Positions 1 through 7,626 of a stretch of 20,771 nt of DNA are shown here, in pieces. How positions within the stretch are numbered: position 1 is the first letter of the stretch; each line of letters begins with the position of its first letter. Source of the DNA: Paracoccaceae bacterium (GTDB lineage Bacteria; Pseudomonadota; Alphaproteobacteria; Rhodobacterales; Rhodobacteraceae); assembly GCA_023263735.1 (NCBI GenBank), contig JALQUQ010000005.1, positions 1 to 20,771 of the forward strand, written 5' to 3'. The notes under the pieces are model-generated. The model searched no databases and had not been told where the DNA came from. It saw nothing but the letters and a program-made list of their open reading frames with translations. The translations under genes were made by a program, and so were the position numbers.

Positions 1-565
1 GATCGACGGGGTGGAACTGGTCCTGTTGTCGGCGGGAGAAATTCCGCGCGAACTGTCGGCCGGGCGCATTCATCTGGGGGTGACCGGGTCCGATCTGGTG
101 CGCGACAAGCTGGCCAACTGGTCGAACCGCGTCAGCGAACTGGCGCTGTTGGGCTTTGGCCATGCCGATCTGATCATCGCGGTCCCTTCGGTCTGGATCG
201 ACGTGGATACGCTGGATGATCTGGATGCCGCCGCCGCCGCCTTTCGGGCGCGCCACGGGTTCCGGATGCGGATCGCCACCAAATATCACCGTCTGGTGCG
301 CGATTTCCTGACGGCGAACGGGGTGGCCGATTATCAACTGGTCGACAGTCAGGGCGCGACTGAAGGAACGGTCAAGAACCTGACCGCCGAGGCGATTGCC
401 GACATCACCTCGACCGGGGAAACGCTGCGGGCCAATCACCTCAAGATCCTGTCGGACGCTTTGGTTCATTCCAGTCAGGCGGTCTTGTTCCGGTCGCATT
501 CGGCGGACTGGTCCGACGAAAATCAGCAGATTTTCGCGGCGCTTTCGGCCAAGATCGGCGTCTGA
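1..565 (+). CDS. hisG: ATP phosphoribosyltransferase catalytic subunit, 5' partial
   Basis: The reading frame is open from the first bases of the window and ends at a TGA at 563-565, so the N-terminus lies outside. The translation contains the HisG signature VELVLLSAGEIPRELSAGRI followed by HLGVTGSDLVRDKL, and a phosphoribosyl-binding stretch near DSQGATEGTVKNLTAE. HisG condenses ATP with PRPP in the first step of histidine biosynthesis, in the cytoplasm. The protein ends soon after the catalytic domain without the C-terminal ACT-like regulatory domain. This matches the short HisG_S form, which depends on the HisZ subunit; hisZ would be expected upstream but is not visible. The GTG at 11 is internal and not the true start, because homologous sequence continues upstream of it. 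Identification is firm; the missing N-terminus is a window-edge effect. Confidence 0.93.
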   Translation, partial: IDGVELVLLSAGEIPRELSAGRIHLGVTGSDLVRDKLANWSNRVSELALLGFGHADLIIAVPSVWIDVDTLDDLDAAAAAFRARHGFRMRIATKYHRLVRDFLTANGVADYQLVDSQGATEGTVKNLTAEAIADITSTGETLRANHLKILSDALVHSSQAVLFRSHSADWSDENQQIFAALSAKIGV

Positions 566-634
566 TCGGTGGATGATGGCGCTGCGGCGCCTGTGGGCGA
601 AGCTCTGGTCAGGGCGGGCTGGGCGCGCTAAGAT

Positions 635-649
635 GTTCGCTAAATGTTC
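635..649 (+). promoter_or_regulatory. LexA (SOS) box upstream of dnaE2
   Basis: The sequence GTTC-GCTAAAT-GTTC is an exact match to the alphaproteobacterial LexA operator, the direct repeat GTTC-N7-GTTC. It ends 18 bases before the ATG at 668. It also overlaps the upstream in-frame ATG at 644, which argues that 644 is not used as the start. LexA bound here would be expected to block dnaE2 transcription until DNA damage. Confidence 0.85.
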
Positions 650-667
650 CATTTGGCGGCCGATTCC

Positions 668-3568
668 ATGTCAGACCATCCGCAGCGAAACGCGCAAGGC
701 TCTGTCTTTGTCGAGCTTTGCGCGCTGACCAATTTCACCTTTCTGACGGGCGCCGCGCATCCTGAAGAGATGATGGTGGCCGCGCAGCGGGCCGGATTGG
801 CGGTTTTGGCGATCACGGATGTGAATTCGGTGGCCGGTGTGGTGCGCGCCCATCAAAAAGCGCGTGACCTGACGCGCGAAGAGGGGGCCGCCCCACGCCT
901 GATCGCCGGGGCGCGGCTGATCCTGACCGATGGATTTGCCGTCACGGTTTTGCCCCAAGATCGCAAGGGCTGGGCAAATCTGTGCCGCTTGCTGACCTTG
1001 GGTCGCCGCCGTGCGCCCAAGGGCACGTGCGAGTTGCACTTTGCCGATCTGCTGGATTGGGGCGCGGGGCTGGAGCTTTTGCTGCATCCGCCGGGCCAGC
1101 GGCTGACGCCTTCGGCCCTGCCGCTGCGGGTGCCTGATTGGGGCGCGCGGGTGCGCCAATTGGCCGAACGGTTTCCCGATCACTGCAGTCTGGTTCTGGC
1201 CCCGCATTACGACGGGCAGGACCGGGGGCGGATGGCCGCCCATGCCGCCCTTGCCGCGCGGCTGGGGGTGCCGGTGCTGGCCTCGGCCCTGCCGATGATG
1301 CACCACCCCGCCCGCCGCCGTCTGGCCGATGTGCTGACCGCTGTCCGGCTTGGGGTCCGGGTCGAGGATCTGGGCCGCCGCGCGCTGCCGCATGGAGAGC
1401 AGCGCCTGCGCGGTGCCGAAGAGGTGGCGCGCATTTTCGCCGATCATCCCGCCGCCATCGCCCGCGCCTTGCACGTGGCAGATCGGGCGCGGTTTTCGCT
1501 GGATGAGTTGCGCTATGAATATCCGTCGGAAATCACCGGGGGGGAAACCGCCTCGGACCGGCTGGCCCGTCTGGCGGATGAGGGTATTCGCTGGCGCTAT
1601 CCCAATGGTGTGCCCGACCGCGTGCGCGCCCAGATGGCGCATGAGCTGACCCTGATCGCCAAACTGCGGTATGAGCCCTATTTCCTGACCGTGCATGACA
1701 TCGTGCGTTTTGCCCGTGGGCAGGGGATTCTGTGTCAGGGCCGGGGCTCTGCGGCCAATTCCATCGTCTGCTATGCCTTGGGCGTCACCTCGGTTTCCCC
1801 CGAAATCGGCACCATGGTGTTTGAACGCTTCGTCTCCGAGGCGCGGAATGAACCGCCCGACATTGATGTGGATTTCGAACATGAACGCCGCGAAGAGGTG
1901 ATCCAGCACATCTATGAAAAATACGGCCGTCACCGCGCGGGCCTTTGCGCCACCGTGATCCATTATCGCGGCAAACGCGCGGTGCGCGAGGTGGGGGCGG
2001 CCATGGGCCTGTCCGAGGATACGCTGTCCGCCATGTCCAGCCAGATCTGGGGCTTTGGCGGGGCCGGGGGCATGACCGACCAACGCCTGCGCGAAATCGG
2101 GCTGGACCCCACCGACAAGCGCCTGACCCAGACCCTGCAACTGGTCGATGAGATTCAGGGCTTTCCCCGTCATCTGTCGCAGCATGTCGGCGGGTTCATC
2201 ATCACCGAGGGGCGTCTGGACGAACTGGTCCCCATCGAAAACGCCACGATGGAGGATCGGACGGTCATCTGCTGGGATAAGGATGACATTGATACGCTGG
2301 GCATCCTCAAGGTCGATGTGCTGGCGCTTGGCATGCTGACCTGCATCCGCAAGGCCTTTGATCTGGTGGGCAAACACCATCAGAAACGGCTGGATCTGGC
2401 CACCCTGCCGCCCGAAGACCCGGAAACCTATGACATGCTTTGCCGCGCCGACAGCTTGGGCGTGTTTCAGGTGGAAAGCCGGGCGCAGATGAACTTTCTG
2501 CCCCGGATGCGCCCGCGCAAATTCTACGACCTGGTCATTCAGGTGGCGATCATCCGCCCCGGCCCCATTCAGGGCGATATGGTCCACCCCTATCTGCGGC
2601 GCCGGAACGGGGTCGAGGTGGTGACCTTCCCCTCCGATGCCCTTGGCGCGGTCTTGGGAAAAACGCTGGGCGTGCCGCTGTTCCAGGAACAGGCGATGCA
2701 GATCGCCATCGTCGGCGCGGGGTTCGATCCGTCCGAGGCGGATCGCTTGCGCCGTTCGCTCGCCACCTTCAAGAAACACGGCAGTGTCAGCGAATTTCGC
2801 GACCGGTTCATGGATGGCATGGCCGCCAACGGCTATGACGCCGATTTCGCCGCCCGCTGTTTCGCCCAGATCGAAGGCTTTGGCAGCTATGGCTTTCCCG
2901 AAAGCCACGCCGCCAGCTTTGCCCATCTGGTCTATGCCTCGGCTTGGCTGAAACGCCATCATCCCGGCATCTTTGCCTGCGCGCTTTTGAACAGCCAGCC
3001 GATGGGCTTTTATGCCCCCGCCCAGATCGTGCGCGATGCGCGCGAACATGGCGTCACGGTGCTGCCGCCCTGCATCAACCACAGCCAGTGGGACAATGTG
3101 ATGGAGGAACAAGACAGCGGCCTCGCCCTTCGCCTTGGCTTCCGCCAGATCAGAGGGATGGACGAAGAGGAGTCGCTCTGGATCGCCGCCGCCCGCGCCA
3201 ATGGCTATCACGAGGTGGCCGATGTCTGGCGCCGGGCGGGGGTGGGGGCCGATACCGTCGTGCGTCTGGCCGAGGCCGATTGCTTTGCCGCGCTGGGGAT
3301 TGATCGGCGTCAGGCCCTGTGGGAGGCCAAGGCCCTGACCGGAAAATCCCCGCTGCCGCTCTTTGCCCGCGATCTTGAGGGGGAGGTGATGCATGAACCC
3401 ACGATCCATCTGCCGCAGATGGGGGAGGGCGAAGCGGTGGTGCAGGATTACATCGCTCTGCGCCTGACGCTCCGCAGCCATCCGGTGGCACTGTTGCGCA
3501 GCCGGCTGACCCCGGGATGGACGGTGGCGGGGCCGCCCCTGCCGGTGCAGATCAGGGTGCCGGCCTGA
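668..3568 (+). CDS. dnaE2: Error-prone DNA polymerase DnaE2 (ImuC), apparently lacking the C-terminal OB region
   Basis: DnaE2 is a C-family polymerase alpha subunit that works with ImuA and ImuB in SOS-induced mutagenic translesion synthesis. The 966-residue product starts with a PHP domain (FVELCALTNFTFLTGAAHPE, roughly residues 10-190). The polymerase palm follows, with the catalytic aspartates in PDIDVDFEHERR (about residues 395-405) and KVDVLALGM (about 547). The FPESHAASFAHLVYASAWLK segment is typical of C-family polymerases. ATG 668 is preferred over ATG 644, which lies inside the LexA box. The protein stops after SHPVALLRSRLTP plus about 17 unrelated residues. DnaE2 proteins are usually near 1,050-1,100 residues and continue into an OB-fold domain (VxGLVLVRQRPGTA-like), which I cannot find in any downstream frame. 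imuB is not adjacent; it lies at 7627 with a separate LexA box. Confidence 0.93.
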   Translation: MSDHPQRNAQGSVFVELCALTNFTFLTGAAHPEEMMVAAQRAGLAVLAITDVNSVAGVVRAHQKARDLTREEGAAPRLIAGARLILTDGFAVTVLPQDRKGWANLCRLLTLGRRRAPKGTCELHFADLLDWGAGLELLLHPPGQRLTPSALPLRVPDWGARVRQLAERFPDHCSLVLAPHYDGQDRGRMAAHAALAARLGVPVLASALPMMHHPARRRLADVLTAVRLGVRVEDLGRRALPHGEQRLRGAEEVARIFADHPAAIARALHVADRARFSLDELRYEYPSEITGGETASDRLARLADEGIRWRYPNGVPDRVRAQMAHELTLIAKLRYEPYFLTVHDIVRFARGQGILCQGRGSAANSIVCYALGVTSVSPEIGTMVFERFVSEARNEPPDIDVDFEHERREEVIQHIYEKYGRHRAGLCATVIHYRGKRAVREVGAAMGLSEDTLSAMSSQIWGFGGAGGMTDQRLREIGLDPTDKRLTQTLQLVDEIQGFPRHLSQHVGGFIITEGRLDELVPIENATMEDRTVICWDKDDIDTLGILKVDVLALGMLTCIRKAFDLVGKHHQKRLDLATLPPEDPETYDMLCRADSLGVFQVESRAQMNFLPRMRPRKFYDLVIQVAIIRPGPIQGDMVHPYLRRRNGVEVVTFPSDALGAVLGKTLGVPLFQEQAMQIAIVGAGFDPSEADRLRRSLATFKKHGSVSEFRDRFMDGMAANGYDADFAARCFAQIEGFGSYGFPESHAASFAHLVYASAWLKRHHPGIFACALLNSQPMGFYAPAQIVRDAREHGVTVLPPCINHSQWDNVMEEQDSGLALRLGFRQIRGMDEEESLWIAAARANGYHEVADVWRRAGVGADTVVRLAEADCFAALGIDRRQALWEAKALTGKSPLPLFARDLEGEVMHEPTIHLPQMGEGEAVVQDYIALRLTLRSHPVALLRSRLTPGWTVAGPPLPVQIRVPA

Positions 3569-3609
3569 ACTTTGCGACCGGCTTCGTCCGTCCATGGCAA
3601 TGCCGTTGG

Positions 3610-3628
3610 GCCGGGCTCGATGCCCGGC
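3610..3628. other. Hairpin between convergent dnaE2 and LLM genes
   Basis: GCCGGGC-TCGAT-GCCCGGC forms a perfect 7-bp stem with a 5-base loop in the short gap between the dnaE2 stop (3568) and the stop of the opposing gene (3645). No T-run follows on either strand, so it is only a weak terminator candidate for both genes. A similar G+C-rich hairpin could arise by chance in this base composition. Confidence 0.35.
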
Positions 3629-3644
3629 GCGGCGGCGGCTTGCC

Positions 3645-4691
3645 TTAGGCGGCGCGGTCGGTCGCCAGCATGTCATGCACCATCGGCATGACCTTTTCGC
3701 CATAAAGCCCGATGCACTCCATCGCCGCGCCATGCGGCACGGGGCCTGTGGTGTATTTCATATCGAACCGCTGAATTTTCAGCGCCTTGACCGTGGCGGC
3801 AATCTTTTTCGCCACCGTCTCGGGGCTGCCCACATATAGCGAGCCATGGGTGATCTCGGCGATATACCGATCCTTGGTCTGGGGCGGCCAGCCCCGCTCG
3901 CGTCCGATGCGGCCAAACATTTCCTGATAGCACGGCCACAGGACCTCGCGCGCCTCTTCATCGGTTGCCGCCACAAAGCCGGGGGAATGCACCCCAATCG
4001 GGCGCGGCTTGGCATCCATCTGATCCACCGCCCGGTGATAGAGGTCCACATAGGGCACGAACCGCCGCGGATCGCCGCCGATGATCGCCAGCATCAATTG
4101 CAGATCTTGGCGCACCACGCGCACCACCGATTCCGGGCTGCCCCCCACGCCGACCCAAGTGGTCAGACCCTGCGGCCCCAGCGGCGGATAAACCCGCTGG
4201 TTCTTGAGCCCCGTCCGGGTCTTGCCCGACCAGGTGACCTTTTCCTGCCGCACCAGCTTGGCAAACAGGTCCAGCTTTTCCTCGAACAACTGGTCGTAAT
4301 CATGCAGGTCATAGCCAAACAGCGGGTAGCTTTCGGTAAAGGACCCCCGGCCCAAAATCGCCTCGGCCCGGCCGTTCGACAGCGCGTTCAGCGTGGAAAA
4401 CCGCTGAAACACCCGCACCGGATCGTCGGACGATAGCACCGTCACCGCCGTGCCCAGATGAATGCGGCTGGTCCGGCCTGCAATCGTGGCCAGCACGATC
4501 TCGGGCGCGGAAATGGCGAAATCGTCGCGGTGATGTTCGCCAAGGCCAATGAAATCGACCCCGGCCTGATCGGCCACCACCGCCTGTTCCACCACATCGC
4601 GCAACACCTGATCCATCGGTGTGGGTTTGCCATTGGGCAGGCGCGTCACATCGCCAAAAGTATCAAGTCCAAGGGTCAGGGCTGCGGTCAT
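3645..4691 (-). CDS. LLM-class flavin-dependent oxidoreductase (2I7G-like subfamily)
   Basis: The product (348 residues) is a bacterial luciferase-like TIM-barrel oxidoreductase that would use FMN; its substrate cannot be read from the sequence. Recognisable stretches are GLGEHHRDDFAISAP (about residues 50-65), TAVTVLSSDDPVRVFQRF, LSNGRAEAILGRGSFTES and the C-terminal SPETVAKKI motif. The combination resembles the LLM subfamily represented by PDB 2I7G (TIGR03858), by recollection. I chose the ATG at 4691 because AAAGGAGA lies about 5 bases upstream; a start at 4712 would place this ribosome-binding site inside the coding region. The gene is convergent with dnaE2. It lies downstream of the YbaK gene on the same strand, with a gap of about 90 bases, so co-transcription is possible but not shown. 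Confidence 0.86.
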   Translation of the reverse strand: MTAALTLGLDTFGDVTRLPNGKPTPMDQVLRDVVEQAVVADQAGVDFIGLGEHHRDDFAISAPEIVLATIAGRTSRIHLGTAVTVLSSDDPVRVFQRFSTLNALSNGRAEAILGRGSFTESYPLFGYDLHDYDQLFEEKLDLFAKLVRQEKVTWSGKTRTGLKNQRVYPPLGPQGLTTWVGVGGSPESVVRVVRQDLQLMLAIIGGDPRRFVPYVDLYHRAVDQMDAKPRPIGVHSPGFVAATDEEAREVLWPCYQEMFGRIGRERGWPPQTKDRYIAEITHGSLYVGSPETVAKKIAATVKALKIQRFDMKYTTGPVPHGAAMECIGLYGEKVMPMVHDMLATDRAA

Positions 4692-4778
4692 CGGGGTCTC
4701 CTTTGGCGGCAAGATATGCCAGCAAAGGCCCGCCGCCTAGTCGCGCAAGTGCAAAGGGATTCTGCAAAAACGCACCGA

Positions 4779-5249
4779 TCAGGCGATCAGCGGTGCCGCT
4801 ATGGCCGAAATCGCCGTCAGCGCGTCTTGGGGCGAAATGCCCAACAGCAGCCCGCGCTGGCCTGCGTTGATCCAGACGCGCGGGGCGGTGCAGGCGGTCG
4901 CCTCGATCCCTGTCGGAACTGCCCGTTTCTGGCCAAAGGGCGAAATGCCCCCCACGTGATAGCCGGTCAGCTTTTCGGCCTTGGGCGGGGGCATCATCGC
5001 CGCCGACTTGCCGCCAAAGGCCGCCGCGACCTTTTTCATCGAAAGCTGGTGGTCGGAGGGGATCACACAACAGGCCGGTTTGCCGTCGACCTCAACCATC
5101 AGGGTCTTGAGCGTCAGCGCCGGGTCAAGCCCCAAGGCCTTTGCCGCCGCCAGCCCCACGGCATCGGCCTTTGGATCATAGTCATAGGGGTGCAACGAAA
5201 CCTCGACCCCTGCTGCGGCCAGTGCTTTCAAGGCTTGGGTAGACGCCAT
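4779..5249 (-). CDS. ybaK: Cys-tRNA(Pro)/Cys-tRNA(Cys) deacylase, YbaK/EbsC family
   Basis: The 156-residue product has the usual YbaK length and motifs: an N-terminal STQALKALAAAGVEVSLHPYDYDP, the segment LTLKTLMVEVDGKPACCVIPSDHQLSMKK that carries the conserved lysine of the family, and the glycine-rich YHVGGISPFGQKR. YbaK hydrolyses cysteine mischarged onto tRNA(Pro), in the cytoplasm, as a trans-editing factor for prolyl-tRNA synthetase. ATG 5249 was chosen because homology starts there; the longer frame to 5300 would run through the hairpin terminator of the upstream gene. Expression therefore depends on readthrough of that terminator or on a promoter in the approximately 50 bases after the upstream stop. 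No strong Shine-Dalgarno sequence is visible. Confidence 0.88.
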   Translation of the reverse strand: MASTQALKALAAAGVEVSLHPYDYDPKADAVGLAAAKALGLDPALTLKTLMVEVDGKPACCVIPSDHQLSMKKVAAAFGGKSAAMMPPPKAEKLTGYHVGGISPFGQKRAVPTGIEATACTAPRVWINAGQRGLLLGISPQDALTAISAIAAPLIA

Positions 5250-5260
5250 CTTACATGCCC

Positions 5261-5289
5261 AAAGAAAAAGGGGCGCATCGCTGCGCCCC
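5261..5289 (-). terminator. Rho-independent terminator after the formaldehyde dehydrogenase gene
   Basis: On the minus strand, GGGGCGCA-GCGA-TGCGCCCC forms a perfect 8-bp stem with a 4-base loop (5270-5289). It is followed by TTTTTCTTT (5269-5261). It starts 8 bases after the stop codon of the gene ending at 5297 and ends only 11 bases before the ybaK start, so it separates the two genes transcriptionally. Confidence 0.88.
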
Positions 5290-5296
5290 GATCCGA

Positions 5297-6433
<1,137 letters not shown>

Positions 6434-6477
6434 TGAACAATCCTCCGAAAGAAATTTATCGCTGGCTGGGGCAAAGC

Positions 6478-6513
6478 ATTATGGCCGGCAGGCGCCGGAT
6501 GCAACTTGCGTTG
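6478..6513 (-). promoter_or_regulatory. Possible promoter/operator region of the formaldehyde dehydrogenase gene
   Basis: On the minus strand a CATAAT (6483-6478) resembles a -10 element and a TTGCAT (6504-6499) a -35, but the 15-base spacing is short. The spacer contains the dyad CCGGC-N4-GCCGG, and the -35 overlaps a second dyad, CAAC-N4-GTTG (6502-6513). Dyads placed on promoter elements suggest regulator binding. This is inference from sequence alone. Confidence 0.3.
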
Positions 6514-6603
6514 TGAAAATCTTTGGGCTTGCCCCTCTGAATTCACAGGGGCTAAGGTGCGAAACAGCGTAAAAATTGTTGAAAAGTATGGGTTTTCGCT
6601 GGA

Positions 6604-6933
6604 ATGCACCAGTTTCACGCGCGGTTCGCCCTGCCATGGGTGTTGGGGGCAATCTTGGCGGTGCCGGGCTGTGGAGTGGCGTTGAAACCGCGGGATCAGG
6701 CGGATCAGGTTTTGCGCCCGTCACAAGTGGTCGGCTTGGGGTTCACGGCCTGTCGGCCTGCGGATCAGGCCGGTTTGGCGGGCCAGCATTTTGCCGCCTT
6801 GGCCGATATGGATCTGCCGGGGCACCTGCGCATTGTGTATCCGGGGCAGCATTTGCCGGTTGAGACAGAGCCCGATCGTTTGAATGCCGAGGTGGATGAA
6901 ACCGGCACCATCCTGCGGGTCTTTTGTGGATGA
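6604..6933 (+). CDS. Small exported protein with I78 peptidase-inhibitor-like domain
   Basis: The 109-residue product has a hydrophobic N-terminus (residues about 8-22, ending VPGCG), consistent with export. It is possibly a lipoprotein with Cys23 as lipid site, although the P at -2 makes a poor lipobox. The mature part shows the pattern of the I78 inhibitor family (Pfam PF11720, by recollection): a cysteine near ACRPADQ, a GQHF segment, a basic-hydrophobic LRIVYPG, EPDRLNAEVDETG and a terminal VFCG. Known members of the family inhibit serine proteases such as subtilisin; the target here is unknown. The gene lies alone, divergent from the formaldehyde dehydrogenase gene and convergent with the cytochrome gene. 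No strong ribosome-binding site precedes the ATG. Confidence 0.72.
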   Translation: MHQFHARFALPWVLGAILAVPGCGVALKPRDQADQVLRPSQVVGLGFTACRPADQAGLAGQHFAALADMDLPGHLRIVYPGQHLPVETEPDRLNAEVDETGTILRVFCG

Positions 6934-6970
6934 TCGCAGAGGTCGGGCCTGTTCCCGGGGGGATGGCAGG

Positions 6971-6998
6971 AAAAAGCCCTCCGCTGGGGGCGGAGGGC
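6971..6998 (-). terminator. Rho-independent terminator of the cytochrome c gene
   Basis: On the minus strand, GCCCTCCGC-loop(5)-GCGGAGGGC (6998-6976) is a perfect 9-bp stem followed directly by TTTTT (6975-6971). It starts 20 bases after the cytochrome stop codon. The T-run lies only on this side, so it acts mainly for the minus-strand gene, although the opposing I78-like gene also ends here. Confidence 0.92.
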
Positions 6999-7018
6999 CA
7001 AGCTGATGCACGTTTCGC

Positions 7019-7450
7019 TTACGATGCGCGATAGGTCGAATGGCAATCCTTGCAGGCGCCACCAACGGCCCCCATACCAGCCTTGACGCCATCCAGCGAC
7101 GAGGCGTCCAGAGCGTTGATGGCATCGGCCAGACCTTGGCCTTTGGCCACGAAGTCGTCCCAGTTGGTCCAGATTTCCGGCTTTGCCTTGCTGTCCGGGT
7201 CGGTTGAACTGGTTTCAAACTTGACGCTGATATCCGCAGCGGCTGCCACGATGGCGGCTTTTGCCGCTTCGGCGGCGGCGGCGTCATAATCGGCTTTTCC
7301 GCCTGCCATGTCGCCCAGAATTTTGACATTGCCACCGATGGTTTTCATCAGGGCCTGACGGGCAACGGCGTGTTCTTCGGTGGCTTCTGCAAATGCAACG
7401 CTTGCCACCATGGCAAAGCAAGCGACCATGGCTTTAGTGGTCAATTTCAT
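7019..7450 (-). CDS. Class II periplasmic cytochrome c (cytochrome c'/c-556 family)
   Basis: The 143-residue precursor has a signal peptide (residues 1-21, ending SVAFA). The mature domain is an alanine-rich four-helix bundle of usual class II size. The heme attachment site CKDCH is at residues 133-137, close to the C-terminus as in all class II cytochromes. The N-terminal helix carries R31xxxM35 (ARQALMK). Met at this position is the sixth iron ligand in low-spin cytochrome c-556, while cytochrome c' has a non-ligating residue, so a c-556 type is the better guess. It would carry electrons or bind small gases such as NO in the periplasm. A GGGGAG sequence lies upstream of the ATG. The promoter region contains a perfect GCGAC-N5-GTCGC palindrome (see the separate entry). 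Confidence 0.9.
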   Translation of the reverse strand: MKLTTKAMVACFAMVASVAFAEATEEHAVARQALMKTIGGNVKILGDMAGGKADYDAAAAEAAKAAIVAAAADISVKFETSSTDPDSKAKPEIWTNWDDFVAKGQGLADAINALDASSLDGVKAGMGAVGGACKDCHSTYRAS

Positions 7451-7493
7451 TATTTATGGCTCCCCGCTGGAAATAATGTGGGTTCACTATAGG

Positions 7494-7510
7494 CGCGACA
7501 TTCCGTCGCG
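7494..7510. promoter_or_regulatory. Palindrome of RegA/PrrA type upstream of the cytochrome c gene
   Basis: CGCGAC-ATTCC-GTCGCG is a perfect 17-base palindrome with 6-base arms, 44 bases upstream of the cytochrome start codon. It fits GCGNC-N5-GNCGC, the half-site pattern described for the redox response regulator RegA (PrrA) of Rhodobacter, which controls many cytochrome genes. On the minus strand a TATAGT (7492-7487) directly follows and could be the -10 element. Binding is inferred, not shown. Confidence 0.5.
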
Positions 7511-7592
7511 TAAGTAGGCTTTTTCTTGGGCAAGGCCTCCTCACGCAATTGTCAACCGCAGGTGGGGGCTCGCCTCTGTGGTGAAGATGTGA

Positions 7593-7607
7593 GAACATAA
7601 GGCGAAC
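7593..7607 (+). promoter_or_regulatory. LexA (SOS) box upstream of imuB
   Basis: GAAC-ATAAGGC-GAAC is the reverse complement of the alphaproteobacterial LexA operator GTTC-N7-GTTC. It ends 19 bases before the imuB ATG at 7627, almost the same spacing as the dnaE2 box (18 bases). The cytochrome start is 142 bases away on the other side, so imuB is the likely target. Confidence 0.85.
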
Positions 7608-7626
7608 AAATGAGTCGTTGAAAGAA

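Noticed and set aside
396..728. Small plus-strand frame across the hisG-dnaE2 gap
   Set aside because: It overlaps hisG and dnaE2 in another frame, contains the LexA box, and its Arg/Ser-rich product has no recognisable motif.
671..3733. Long open frame of 1,020 codons on the minus strand opposite dnaE2
   Set aside because: It is a shadow of a high-G+C gene: the opposite strand encodes a clear DnaE2 with catalytic motifs, while the antisense product is low-complexity and shows no family motif.
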